DNA of 64,000 nt from Actinobacteria bacterium UBA4426 (GTDB lineage: Bacteria > Actinomycetota > Actinomycetes > S36-B12). The stretch spans positions 42,611 to 106,610 of the forward strand of contig DGQA01000002.1 of assembly GCA_002390705.1 (NCBI GenBank), read 5' to 3'. The notes beneath the pieces are model-generated. The model saw only the letters and a program-made list of their open reading frames with translations, did no database searches and was not told where the DNA came from. A program made the translations under genes and the position numbers. Of this stretch, positions 39,240 through 47,203 are shown one piece after another (the first letter of the stretch is position 1; each line of letters opens with the position of its first letter).

Positions 39240-41198
39240 TTAGTTGTTCGTTAGTTGGATAAAGATATCAAGAGCTGATGCGTCCTGCAGGGAGTCAATG
39301 TTTATGACTTCTTGTGGGCGGGCACCCTGGAGAATCCTCTTGACCGGAACTTCACATTTCTTGCCATTAAGCGTTTTTGGGATAGATGAAATGAATCGAA
39401 CTTCATCTGGGACATGGCGCGGAGACAATTTAGATTTAACCACGCAACGAACCTGTTCAATAATCTCTTGCTCATCTGCCTCATCACTCTTGACTACAAA
39501 TAGCCACATGATTCCGTCATCAGTCGAGCCGGGTTGCACCACATCTACTACAAGAGTCTCTACGATTCCCTCGATCTTTTCCACAACACGATAAAAGTCT
39601 GCGGTCCCGCTGCGAATCCCGCCCCGATTTAGTGTTGCGTCGCTACGTCCCACAACAACAAATGAGCCGCGTGAGGTATGCGTGCACCAATCTCCGTGGC
39701 GCCAGATACCGGGGTAAAAGGCAAAGTACGTATCCCGGTAGCGAGATCCATCGATATCACCCCACAGCCCAACCGGCATGCTTGGCAGTGCCTGGATCAA
39801 GACGAGTTCGCCGACCTCTTCGAGCACTGATTGACCGTTTTCATTTAAAGACCGGGCGTCAACCCCCAACCCGGCTCCGGACAGCTCACCCTTCCAGACT
39901 GGAAGATTTGGTGCTGATATGAGAAATGCAGTACACATATCTGTCCCACCGGATGTGGAGCAAACTTGAATATGAGTACCCAGCGACTCTGAAATCCACC
40001 CAAACGCCTCGGGGGAGAGCGGGGATCCTGTCGAACCAATCGATTTGAGTTTGGGCATAGCTCCGACAGTCGATGGACGCGCACCTGCTTTCATCGAAGC
40101 ATGAATAAAAGATGCGGAAACCCCAAAGAGTTCGACCTGCTCATCCGACGCTAATTGCCAAAGTCGGTTCACATCTGGCCACCCGGGGTTTCCGTCAAAG
40201 AGGATGATCGTTGATTCCACGAGTAAGCCTGATACCAGATAATTCCACATCATCCAGCCTGTCGTCGTAAACCAAAAAAATCGCGAAGTTGGCCCTAGGT
40301 CGTGATGTAAACGTAGGTTCTTCCAATGCTCTAGAACTATGCCTCCGTGTCCGTGCACAATTCCTTTGGGTAAACCGGTTGTCCCTGAAGAGAATAGAAC
40401 CCACAGTGGGTGCGAGAAATCAACCTGCTCAAATTTGAGCGGCTCATACTCCGACACGAATTCGTCCCAGCGAGTTGAGTGGCGAGACGGCGAAGTCATT
40501 TCAGGGCCCGCAACGACAGCATCCCTTAACGTTGGTAAGGACCCTACGAGGGTTGCGACGGTCGAGGAGATATCAAAAAGCTTTCCGCCATAAGAGTAAC
40601 TATTGACTGCAATGAGGAGCGTCGGTTTTAATTGGCGGAATCGATCAAGTATCGCTTGTCCCCCGAAATCAGGAGAACAAGCCGACCAAATAGCTCCAAG
40701 TGAAGCACTCGCGAGAAATCCAACAAGCGCCTCAATCGAGTTTGGCAGCACTGCAGCGACAACATCCCCCTTTGCGACCCCGATTCGACGCATCCCTGAC
40801 CTCGCTCTCGCAACGAGGTCTGTCAACTCCGCGAGAGTTAGCGTTGTGCGCCGCCCGTCTTCGCTGACATGGATTACAACGAGTGCCTCTGCAGGCCGCG
40901 AACGGGTTTCCCTTAGCGCCACTTCAGCGTAATTTAATCTCGACCCGGGAAACCAACGTGCCGACTCCAAGTTTTCTCCCTCGAGCGCTGCATCTGACTC
41001 GACGGTGAGGTTAAGACCAATGTGGTCGGCAAGACCCGCCCAAAATCGGCCAACATCCTGAACTGACCAACGGTGCAATGATCCGTAATCTTGGACTGTC
41101 AGCCCGAGTGTGTGCCTTTTATTAACGAATTCAACAAATTTAGCCATCGCAGTCTGGGGGAGCGTGGATGAGTCCGGGCTCCATACAACTGTTGTCAT
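39240..41198 (-). CDS. Acetoacetyl-CoA synthetase
   Basis: Activates acetoacetate to acetoacetyl-CoA with ATP. The 652 residues match the long AACS type. N-terminal cap with RHTLGLTVQDYGSLHRWSV; ATP loop VLFSSGTTGLPKGIVHGHGG near residue 270; FFWFTTTGWMMWNYL, typical of AACS; and the catalytic Lys near the C-terminus in KTLNGKKCEVPVKRIL. In this operon it would salvage acetoacetate, or activate a similar 3-oxo acid produced by the pathway. Confidence 0.93.
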   Translation of the reverse strand: MTTVVWSPDSSTLPQTAMAKFVEFVNKRHTLGLTVQDYGSLHRWSVQDVGRFWAGLADHIGLNLTVESDAALEGENLESARWFPGSRLNYAEVALRETRSRPAEALVVIHVSEDGRRTTLTLAELTDLVARARSGMRRIGVAKGDVVAAVLPNSIEALVGFLASASLGAIWSACSPDFGGQAILDRFRQLKPTLLIAVNSYSYGGKLFDISSTVATLVGSLPTLRDAVVAGPEMTSPSRHSTRWDEFVSEYEPLKFEQVDFSHPLWVLFSSGTTGLPKGIVHGHGGIVLEHWKNLRLHHDLGPTSRFFWFTTTGWMMWNYLVSGLLVESTIILFDGNPGWPDVNRLWQLASDEQVELFGVSASFIHASMKAGARPSTVGAMPKLKSIGSTGSPLSPEAFGWISESLGTHIQVCSTSGGTDMCTAFLISAPNLPVWKGELSGAGLGVDARSLNENGQSVLEEVGELVLIQALPSMPVGLWGDIDGSRYRDTYFAFYPGIWRHGDWCTHTSRGSFVVVGRSDATLNRGGIRSGTADFYRVVEKIEGIVETLVVDVVQPGSTDDGIMWLFVVKSDEADEQEIIEQVRCVVKSKLSPRHVPDEVRFISSIPKTLNGKKCEVPVKRILQGARPQEVINIDSLQDASALDIFIQLTNN

Positions 41199-41247
41199 TT
41201 TACAAGCTCTTTACTCATGACAAAATTGATTGAATTCCCTTGAAGGG

Positions 41248-42267
41248 TCATTCGGCCTCAGGCATACTGGCAAGGCCCAATAACTGATCGGGGTGAGGCC
41301 GCCCGTGAGATTCTTCGTACCGGTGAACAATGGCCACAACCGCATCATTGAGCGGAGTTGGGATACCGACCTTTCTGCCTTCGGCGGAGACACCACCGTT
41401 GATGACGTCAACCTCCGTGACCGAGTTTTTTTCAATATCTTGCAACATGGACGCCTTAGTTGGTCCCAGCGTTGACATAAGAACTTTAATCGACTCCATC
41501 GATCGGGGTTGGTCCTTGGGATCGAGCACTGCAATATCGCGCGGCTTGATCCCGGCGACAACATCAAGATTGATATTCATGGCCTCCGCAACCCGGTAAC
41601 CTTCTGTCCACAGAGCTATCGCCACGTCTATGCCATGCGGCTGAGCGATCACGTCTCCATATACCAACCCAGTAACGACCCCTAGCCCAGAGAAAGAGCT
41701 GTTCAGTAGCAACTTCGACCAAACTTGACCTTGGATGTTGTCAGTGAAATGAACTTCAGCTACGTCGGAGAGCACCTGACCTAAAGATTCGAGACGCTCA
41801 GACATCGCTCCGTTGAGCTCTCCTAACGCGAATGGCGCGATCGTTGTCTGAGCCACATGCCCTGGCCCCAGGTTTGTAGCGCCCCAAGAGACAGTTCCCA
41901 CGAGCAAGCGGTCCGACCCAATGACTTCTTGAATACGATTTTGAACCAGCCCGTTTCCCAATGAAACGAAGAGATCGACACATTGCATTTCGACGAGTGG
42001 TTTAAGTGCGGTGCGAATATGCGGAGCTTTTAGTGTAACTAGGCCAAACTCATAGGTTCCACTCAATTCGCTTACATCACTCACGGCGATGAGAGGCACA
42101 GTGTGGCTTTCACCCACAAGATCAACTTCCAAGCCCGGGTCGCGCATTCGTTGGACGTGTTCGCGGTCTGCGTCAAGAACGGTGACGTCGTGGCCACTTC
42201 TTGCTAAGCGAGCAGCCGTGACGCCACCGATGGCTCCGCCCCCAATTATCAGAATCCGCTTGGGCAT
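41248..42267 (-). CDS. Ketopantoate reductase-family protein (PanE/ApbA-like)
   Basis: A 339-residue NAD(P)-dependent reductase: Rossmann motif ILIIGGGAIGGVTAARLA at the start, LVTLKAPHIRTAL near residue 75, VWSKLLLNSSFSGLGVVTG with the conserved catalytic Lys near 190, and SMLQDIEKNSVTEVDVINGG near the end. PanE homologues in catabolic clusters act on other 2-oxo acids, so pantothenate synthesis need not be the role. Lies between the lactonase-like gene and AACS. Confidence 0.86.
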   Translation of the reverse strand: MPKRILIIGGGAIGGVTAARLARSGHDVTVLDADREHVQRMRDPGLEVDLVGESHTVPLIAVSDVSELSGTYEFGLVTLKAPHIRTALKPLVEMQCVDLFVSLGNGLVQNRIQEVIGSDRLLVGTVSWGATNLGPGHVAQTTIAPFALGELNGAMSERLESLGQVLSDVAEVHFTDNIQGQVWSKLLLNSSFSGLGVVTGLVYGDVIAQPHGIDVAIALWTEGYRVAEAMNINLDVVAGIKPRDIAVLDPKDQPRSMESIKVLMSTLGPTKASMLQDIEKNSVTEVDVINGGVSAEGRKVGIPTPLNDAVVAIVHRYEESHGRPHPDQLLGLASMPEAE

Positions 42268-42276
42268 AAAAGAGTC

Positions 42277-43149
42277 CTAAATAAGATTTGCGGGATCAGA
42301 AATTCCCCGGTAGACAGTCTGAACGCCATGCTTCCAAAAGGCCTTCTGCTCAGCACTGAACCGAGTGAGGGCGTCGGGAGCCTTCGGCAACGTTTCAAAA
42401 AATCCCATGTCATGGCTCACCAACATATTTGCGTCCATAACGTTTGCCAGGGCAGTCAAGCGATGCATTGACATGGCAGCGGAGGTCGCGTCGCTCGTGA
42501 TTCCTCCAGGAGTGTCCCATGCGACGTTGTTCTGGCAATTCACCGCATCTCCCGCGAGAATCACCGATCCCACATCTGGAACATCCCACAAGGCAATAGA
42601 TTGGTGGCCGGGCGTATGGCCGGGCGTTGAGATCAAATGAACCCCAGGAAGGATGCACCAATCCCCCTCGGCCAGGTTCCAATTAAAATTCGGGTGGTCA
42701 TAGTCGCTCTTCTGATAGGGGAACGTGGAAAAACCATCTGGAGCCGAGACCCAACGGTATTCAGCCTTTTGAACAACATGCAGAGCCTCTGGAAAAAATC
42801 GTGCACCGCCACAATGATCATGGTGTAGGTGCGTGTAGACCACCATTTTGATATCAGAAGCGTTCAGTCCGAGAAGCTTGATTTGCTCCAGGGGGTGATT
42901 GCGTTTCTCCATGATCGGGGTCGCAGCGCTAGCGAGCGGGATCCCCCAAGTTCCTTCGGGGTCATCAATAACGTCAGGGTCGTTGCCCGTGTCAATGAGG
43001 ACAAATCCTCGTGTTGTCTCGAGCAAGAAATACTGGACCGGAATTCGGATTCTTTGCCCAGGACGATCCCCAGAAACCATGACGCTTGCATCAAGTTCTA
43101 GTTCACCCCCGTCGAGGATATAAACTTTTTTGACAACGGTGTTTACCAT
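42277..43149 (-). CDS. Metallo-beta-lactamase-fold hydrolase, AHL-lactonase-like
   Basis: A 290-residue MBL protein. Zinc motif VVYTHLHHDHCGGARFF near residue 105, later ligands in STPGHTPGHQSI and VILAGDAVN, and a distal His in MLVSHDMGF. The overall pattern fits N-acyl-homoserine lactonases (AttM/AiiA type). In a degradation operon it more likely opens a pathway lactone, for instance a Baeyer-Villiger product, than quenches signalling, but both are possible. AAGGAG lies six bases before the ATG. Confidence 0.88.
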   Translation of the reverse strand: MVNTVVKKVYILDGGELELDASVMVSGDRPGQRIRIPVQYFLLETTRGFVLIDTGNDPDVIDDPEGTWGIPLASAATPIMEKRNHPLEQIKLLGLNASDIKMVVYTHLHHDHCGGARFFPEALHVVQKAEYRWVSAPDGFSTFPYQKSDYDHPNFNWNLAEGDWCILPGVHLISTPGHTPGHQSIALWDVPDVGSVILAGDAVNCQNNVAWDTPGGITSDATSAAMSMHRLTALANVMDANMLVSHDMGFFETLPKAPDALTRFSAEQKAFWKHGVQTVYRGISDPANLI

Positions 43150-43178
43150 TAACTTCTCCTTAGATATTGATTAACTTT

Positions 43179-44090
43179 TTACACTTCAGCCACCGGGCCA
43201 GACTCTCCAATTTCCCAAGAATCGTCAATAGCTCTGCTCGTATCAGTAATCCATTCGCTCCACGAACCTACATACATTCGGGCCCCATCAAATCCAGCGT
43301 GCGCCATTCCGAGCACATTTTGAGCAGCGGTAATACCAGATCCGCAGTAAAACACCACGTCACTCGGATTTCTCTCACCAATGAGCGCTTGAAAGTGAGC
43401 TCGCAATTCTTCACTGGACCGCCAACTCATGCCATCTGGTGCACTATTTAATGCTCTGTCTGCCGCCTGAGACCCGGGAATGTGACCCTTGATCGCATCG
43501 TGCGAGGGGACTCCGTCACTCAGCGAGCGAGAATCAAAAATGAGGAGTTCCCCACTCTCGCTTTTCTCTTCAATCTCGGGGAGGTGAATATACACATGAT
43601 CGAGAAAATTTGGATCGTAGGCCGTGCGAGCAACCTGAGACGTCTCCGCGTCCAGCGGGAATCCTGCTGCCACCCACGCTTGATATCCACCGTCGAGCAA
43701 CGCGACCGACTCCAACCCCGCCCATCTGAGCATGGTCCACAAACGCGAAGCCGCCATGATTCCATTCATGTCATCATAAATAACAACCTGCGATAATTCG
43801 TCGATGCCCCAGTCGCGAATGGTTTGCGCAAATGTCGACTTCTCCGGCAATGGTCGCCGTCCGGTCACGCCAGGGATAATTGCACCTGCCATGTGCACCG
43901 CGACATCAGCCTGCCGGGCGCCCGGAAGATGTCCCTGACCAAAGTTAACCAGCGCTTGGTCTTCGGAATCGATGTCAAATCTTGCATCTAAAATCACAAG
44001 CCCTCGTCGGTGGATTATCGAGTGAAGATCCTCAGCGGAGATCAAAGTTCGATACGACGCACCTTGATGGGAATCTTGGTGGCTAGTCAT
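43179..44090 (-). CDS. Two-domain rhodanese (3-mercaptopyruvate/thiosulfate sulfurtransferase)
   Basis: A 303-residue tandem rhodanese. The inactive N-terminal domain has VILDARFDIDSEDQAL and GHLPGARQADVAV; the catalytic domain has LLIFDSRSLSDG, GHIPGSQAADRAL and the active Cys loop VVFYCGSGITAAQNV near residue 250. The CGSGxTA loop is of the mercaptopyruvate type. Its place between acyl-CoA and lactonase genes is unusual; it might handle a sulfur-containing intermediate. Confidence 0.9.
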   Translation of the reverse strand: MTSHQDSHQGASYRTLISAEDLHSIIHRRGLVILDARFDIDSEDQALVNFGQGHLPGARQADVAVHMAGAIIPGVTGRRPLPEKSTFAQTIRDWGIDELSQVVIYDDMNGIMAASRLWTMLRWAGLESVALLDGGYQAWVAAGFPLDAETSQVARTAYDPNFLDHVYIHLPEIEEKSESGELLIFDSRSLSDGVPSHDAIKGHIPGSQAADRALNSAPDGMSWRSSEELRAHFQALIGERNPSDVVFYCGSGITAAQNVLGMAHAGFDGARMYVGSWSEWITDTSRAIDDSWEIGESGPVAEV

Positions 44091-44144
44091 GTGTTCTTCT
44101 CCTCGATCGGTTTTTCCACTTCACGCTGTTCACTACACACGACC

Positions 44145-45116
44145 CTAATCTCGACCCGGTGGTGGGCCGATTTCTTCACGCAACTTGGCTAAAGCCGCGT
44201 AAGCTCGGTTTCGATAAAGAGCAATTTCTTCTCGTTGCAACGTATCCATGCCGGTAAATCCGCCACCTGACTTCAGCCCAAGATTTCCACTCTTAACCCG
44301 CTCAACCAAAGACGCAGGAACCGCATATCTTTCTCCATATGCCTTACTTAAACTTTCATAAGCTCCAACGTAGACGTCGAGACCCGCCATATCGGCACCC
44401 GCAAAGGGACCGAAGAAAGGCAATCTGAATCCGAACGAATTTCTGACAACTTCATCGATTAATTCAGGCGTCGCCGATCCCTCGTCAACCATGCGCATGG
44501 ATTCCTGGAAGAGAGCAAATTGAAGCCGGTTCGCAACAAAACCTGCAACGTCAGATACTCGGGTAGTGACCTTGCCAAGGCTCTGGAGCAGATGCTCGAC
44601 ACCAGCGGTAACCGATTCCGATGTTTGTTCTATGGGAATAACTTCCACGCATGGGACGAACGGGGCAGGGTTCATCCAGTGTGCGCCCAAGAAACGCTCA
44701 GGATTCACAACAAACTCAGCGAGAACACTAATGGGAATCGCCGAAGTGTTTGATGTGATGACGGTATCTACCCGTGCTACTGCTGAAATTCGACCAAACA
44801 CCTGTTCCTTGGCTGCCAAATTCTCTGACACAACTTCGGCAATGTAGTCCGCATCGGCCACGGCGTCCTCGATTGAATCGGCGGGAACAAGTCGATGCTC
44901 GATAAGATCAGCGCTTCCCAACTCAAAAAGCCCGTCCAGCTCATATGCCCTTGCTTCGTGGACTAAACGCACTTTAGCCGCGTGAGCTGTTTCCTTGTCG
45001 ATATCGGCAATCGCACATTCGTAGCCGGCCAGGATGAAGCACTGAGCCATTCCCCCTCCCATGTAACCACTGCCAACGATTACTATCTTCTTAATCGGCC
45101 TTTCGTGCACGTTCAA
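44145..45116 (-). CDS. 3-hydroxyacyl-CoA dehydrogenase, second copy
   Basis: A 323-residue member of the 3HCDH family, larger than the gene at 19166 and not its close copy. IVIVGSGYMGGGMAQCFILAGY at the start, TVITSNTSAIPI near residue 120, FLGAHWMNPAPFVPCVEVIP around the catalytic His, and VAGFVANRLQFALFQESMRMVD. A TTG start at 45116 has GGAAGGG seven bases upstream; an in-frame GTG lies six bases later. It follows the SDR gene by 15 bases. Confidence 0.9.
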   Translation of the reverse strand: MNVHERPIKKIVIVGSGYMGGGMAQCFILAGYECAIADIDKETAHAAKVRLVHEARAYELDGLFELGSADLIEHRLVPADSIEDAVADADYIAEVVSENLAAKEQVFGRISAVARVDTVITSNTSAIPISVLAEFVVNPERFLGAHWMNPAPFVPCVEVIPIEQTSESVTAGVEHLLQSLGKVTTRVSDVAGFVANRLQFALFQESMRMVDEGSATPELIDEVVRNSFGFRLPFFGPFAGADMAGLDVYVGAYESLSKAYGERYAVPASLVERVKSGNLGLKSGGGFTGMDTLQREEIALYRNRAYAALAKLREEIGPPPGRD

Positions 45117-45131
45117 CCCAATACCCTTCCT

Positions 45132-45872
45132 TTAATGAATTGTGTATCCGCCATCGATTGCTAATACATGCCCGGTAATCATGCCAGCCTGCTCACTCAT
45201 TAAAAAAGCCACAGCAGGTGCGACGTCGGTCGGTAGCCCCAACCTTCCTAAGGGGATGCGCGATGTCAGTTGCTCTTCCATTCCTGGGCGACTTAAGGTA
45301 GCGGCGGTCAAGTCCGTCCAAATGAATGTAGGGGCGACGGCATTCACGCGAATGCCGTACTGACCCCATTCAAGCGCCAAGACACGAGTCATGTGCGCGA
45401 CGGCCGCCTTACTGGCGCCGTACGCAACCCGCTCTTCAATAGCCACGGTGCCTGCCTGACTGCCAATATTGACGACGCTTCCGTGAATACCTTCAGCGAC
45501 CCAATAACGGGCAAGTGCTTGTGTGACAAAAAAAGTCCCATTCACGTTTGTGTCCATAACACGCTGCCACGAGTCTTCATCTACATCCAAGGCAGCCTGC
45601 GGCGCATTAATGCCTGCGTTGTTGCACAGAAGGTGAATAGGCCCCTCCTTGTCCCACAAAGATTTCACACCACTTTTTAGGGACTTGGAATCGCAGACAT
45701 CCAGTACGACTGGAGCAGTTCCATATTTTGAAGCCATGAGTTCTGCGTCGTCCCGATTACGCGACGTGCCAAACACTCGCGCACCGCTAAAGTGCAGTTC
45801 ATCCGCGATTGCGGCGCCGAGGCCACCCTGCGCCCCTGTTACCAGTGCGGTTTTCCCAGCGAGAGAGTACAT
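45132..45872 (-). CDS. SDR-family oxidoreductase, first gene of module (e) operon
   Basis: A 246-residue short-chain dehydrogenase: ALVTGAQGGLGAAIAD nucleotide motif, LLCNNAGINAPQAAL, catalytic Ser in VNIGSQAGTVAI, YGASKAAVAHMTR active site and AIDGGYTIH at the C-terminus. It probably oxidises a secondary alcohol on a cyclic or branched intermediate. It is the first gene of an eight-gene minus-strand run (45872 down to 38184). No good ribosome site is seen, but a promoter with an inverted repeat lies about 45 bases upstream. Confidence 0.92.
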   Translation of the reverse strand: MYSLAGKTALVTGAQGGLGAAIADELHFSGARVFGTSRNRDDAELMASKYGTAPVVLDVCDSKSLKSGVKSLWDKEGPIHLLCNNAGINAPQAALDVDEDSWQRVMDTNVNGTFFVTQALARYWVAEGIHGSVVNIGSQAGTVAIEERVAYGASKAAVAHMTRVLALEWGQYGIRVNAVAPTFIWTDLTAATLSRPGMEEQLTSRIPLGRLGLPTDVAPAVAFLMSEQAGMITGHVLAIDGGYTIH

Positions 45873-45915
45873 GACTACTCGTTATCCGAGATTTTTCGCG
45901 GCACATTTCAATAGT

Positions 45916-45939
45916 AGACAGTTTTTTGACTTTCTGTCT
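45916..45939. promoter_or_regulatory. Inverted repeat AGACAG-N12-CTGTCT at the module (e) promoter
   Basis: Perfect 6-bp arms are 12 bases apart, the same geometry as the repeat before LLM-B1. On the minus strand the repeat leads directly into TACTAT, a good -10 box, so a bound regulator would cover the -35 to -10 region. It is a candidate operator for the operon starting at 45872. The rest of 45873-46134 shows no gene. Confidence 0.4.
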
Positions 45940-46134
45940 TGCTAATGACCGTGAATCTTTTGCATACAGTCCAAGACAAGCTGTACTGCTGATCAGAAAC
46001 GTGAAGGTTTCAGCCGAGATGATAAAGATCGGCGGTGGTGGCGAACCATAACCTTTTACCCTCTACGATTTTCTTCTCGCGCCGGCGTGTCCACAAGTCC
46101 GTTCAGAGCCGCTCTTTGCAGTTGCGCGCCACAC

Positions 46135-46148
46135 AGCCGAAGTCGGCT
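46135..46148 (-). terminator. Short hairpin directly after the 88-residue gene
   Basis: On the minus strand AGCCG and CGGCT form a five-base stem with a four-base loop right after the TAG stop of the 88-residue protein gene. There is no T run, so it is only a possible terminator at the right border of the island. Confidence 0.35.
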
Positions 46149-46415
46149 CTAAACGCCAATTGCTTCGCGTACCAGAGTGACCGTGTGACCGGCACCGTTG
46201 CGAACTTTGGTAGCAGCTTCTGTGGCCGTGGTGTAGCCATCTTTTGCAGCACTTTTTACTGCATCAATCGCAGTATTCACGCCATCCATGTGTACAGCGC
46301 GCATGTTTAAAGTGGGCACGTCTACTTTCGGCAGGCTGATCTTTGGTAGATCGATCTTTGGCAGGTCGACCCCAAAGAGGTTGAATTTGCTTGATATGTT
46401 TCTCTCTTCAGACAT
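46149..46415 (-). CDS. Small helical protein with LPKI repeats (positional counterpart of HbhA)
   Basis: An 88-residue protein of unknown function. Residues 15-37 hold short repeats (DLPKI, DLPKI, SLPKV, DVPTL) encoded by near-identical tandem DNA around 46315-46370; the rest is a probable helix rich in Ala, Thr and Lys. It lies downstream of an XRE regulator on the same strand, the place held by hbhA (Rv0475) in mycobacteria, but it is shorter and I see no clear homology. ATG 46415 has GAGG five bases upstream. Confidence 0.7.
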   Translation of the reverse strand: MSEERNISSKFNLFGVDLPKIDLPKISLPKVDVPTLNMRAVHMDGVNTAIDAVKSAAKDGYTTATEAATKVRNGAGHTVTLVREAIGV

Positions 46416-46434
46416 GTGATCCTCTTTCATATTT

Positions 46435-46821
46435 CTACTCGTTTTCTTGGGTATGATTTCCAGTGTTCGACTGCGCGCTTGCGCCGTTTTCCGCTTGGAA
46501 GGCGGCATAGATCTGCAGCAGCGTGGTTCGCTGACGCTCGGTAAGAGTTCGGTCCGAAGCTATCGCTGTGGTGACGATTTCGTCCCCGGAGCGATCACTC
46601 AGGAATCCGGCTTGTACGTAAAGTGTTTCGGCGGAAATGCGGAGACCTTGGGCAATTCGATTGAGGATTTCAGCACTGGGCTTGCGCAATCCGCGTTCAA
46701 CTTGGCTCAGATACGGATTCGAGACTTCGGCGGCTTTTGCAAGCTGGCGAAGGGACATCTGTGCTTGATCGCGTTGATCTCGGATAAAAGATCCGAGTCC
46801 ACTGACATTTATTTTTGCCAT
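46435..46821 (-). CDS. XRE-family helix-turn-helix regulator
   Basis: A 128-residue DNA-binding protein: FIRDQRDQAQMSLRQLAKAAEVSNPYLSQVERGLRKPS is a clear XRE helix-turn-helix (residues 12-50), followed by LRISAETLYVQAGF and a variable tail. It corresponds in position and type to Rv0474 of M. tuberculosis. ATG 46821 lies six bases after a CATACT hexamer (46833-46828) with TTGCTT 17 bases further upstream, so the message is probably leaderless. A near-perfect palindrome covers the -35 box, suggesting autoregulation. Confidence 0.9.
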   Translation of the reverse strand: MAKINVSGLGSFIRDQRDQAQMSLRQLAKAAEVSNPYLSQVERGLRKPSAEILNRIAQGLRISAETLYVQAGFLSDRSGDEIVTTAIASDRTLTERQRTTLLQIYAAFQAENGASAQSNTGNHTQENE

Positions 46822-46827
46822 GCGCAC

Positions 46828-46871
46828 AGTATGCACCCAAGTGCTTGCAAAAGCAAACGCTAGCGCTTGCT
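46828..46871 (-). promoter_or_regulatory. Leaderless promoter and 20-bp operator of the XRE gene
   Basis: On the minus strand -35 TTGCTT (46856-46851) and -10 CATACT (46833-46828) are 17 bases apart, and the start codon follows after six bases. AGCAAACGCTAGCGCTTGCT (46852-46871) is symmetric at 18 of 20 positions around CGCTAGCG and covers the -35 box; a second CGCTAGCG follows at 46874-46881. Confidence 0.65.
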
Positions 46872-46901
46872 TTCGCTAGCGGGGTTTGGGTAGACAACTG
46901 T

Positions 46902-47078
46902 TTAGTCAGGTTCGGCCGGGCCAAAACCCCCTCGAAACGGCGGATTCACGCTCAATATGAACGTCGCCTCACCCACTGCAATCAACATCAGCGACCCCAC
47001 GACCAATGCCACGACGCAGATCCCACCGAACAACGTCCAAGCGAACACCGAGACCCTGGTCAGGATCCCGGCGCGCAT
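46902..47078 (-). CDS. Small single-span membrane protein
   Basis: An open frame of 58 codons on the minus strand beginning MRAGILTRVSVFAWTLFGG, with one hydrophobic segment (ICVVALVVGSLMLIAV) and a glycine/proline-rich C-terminal tail ending PFRGGFGPAEPD. A stop codon lies nine bases before the ATG, so the start is fixed if the gene is real. Third codon positions are strongly G/C, which supports coding. No ribosome site is seen. It is upstream of the XRE gene in the same direction. Function unknown. Confidence 0.55.
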   Translation of the reverse strand: MRAGILTRVSVFAWTLFGGICVVALVVGSLMLIAVGEATFILSVNPPFRGGFGPAEPD

Positions 47079-47203
47079 GGGGATCTAGCGCGGACCCGCC
47101 ACGGACGGCAGGGATGAAAAACGTGCAAAGGAGATAGGCACGCCCACCCATAGTTGCACCTAAAAGGCCGATTGCACGCTTGAGCGCACTCACGTAAGCC
47201 AAG

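Noticed and set aside
46969..47202. Minus-strand frame of 77 codons overlapping the small membrane protein in another frame
   Set aside because: Arg/Asp-rich composition typical of a shadow frame; the 58-codon frame has a membrane span and better codon pattern.
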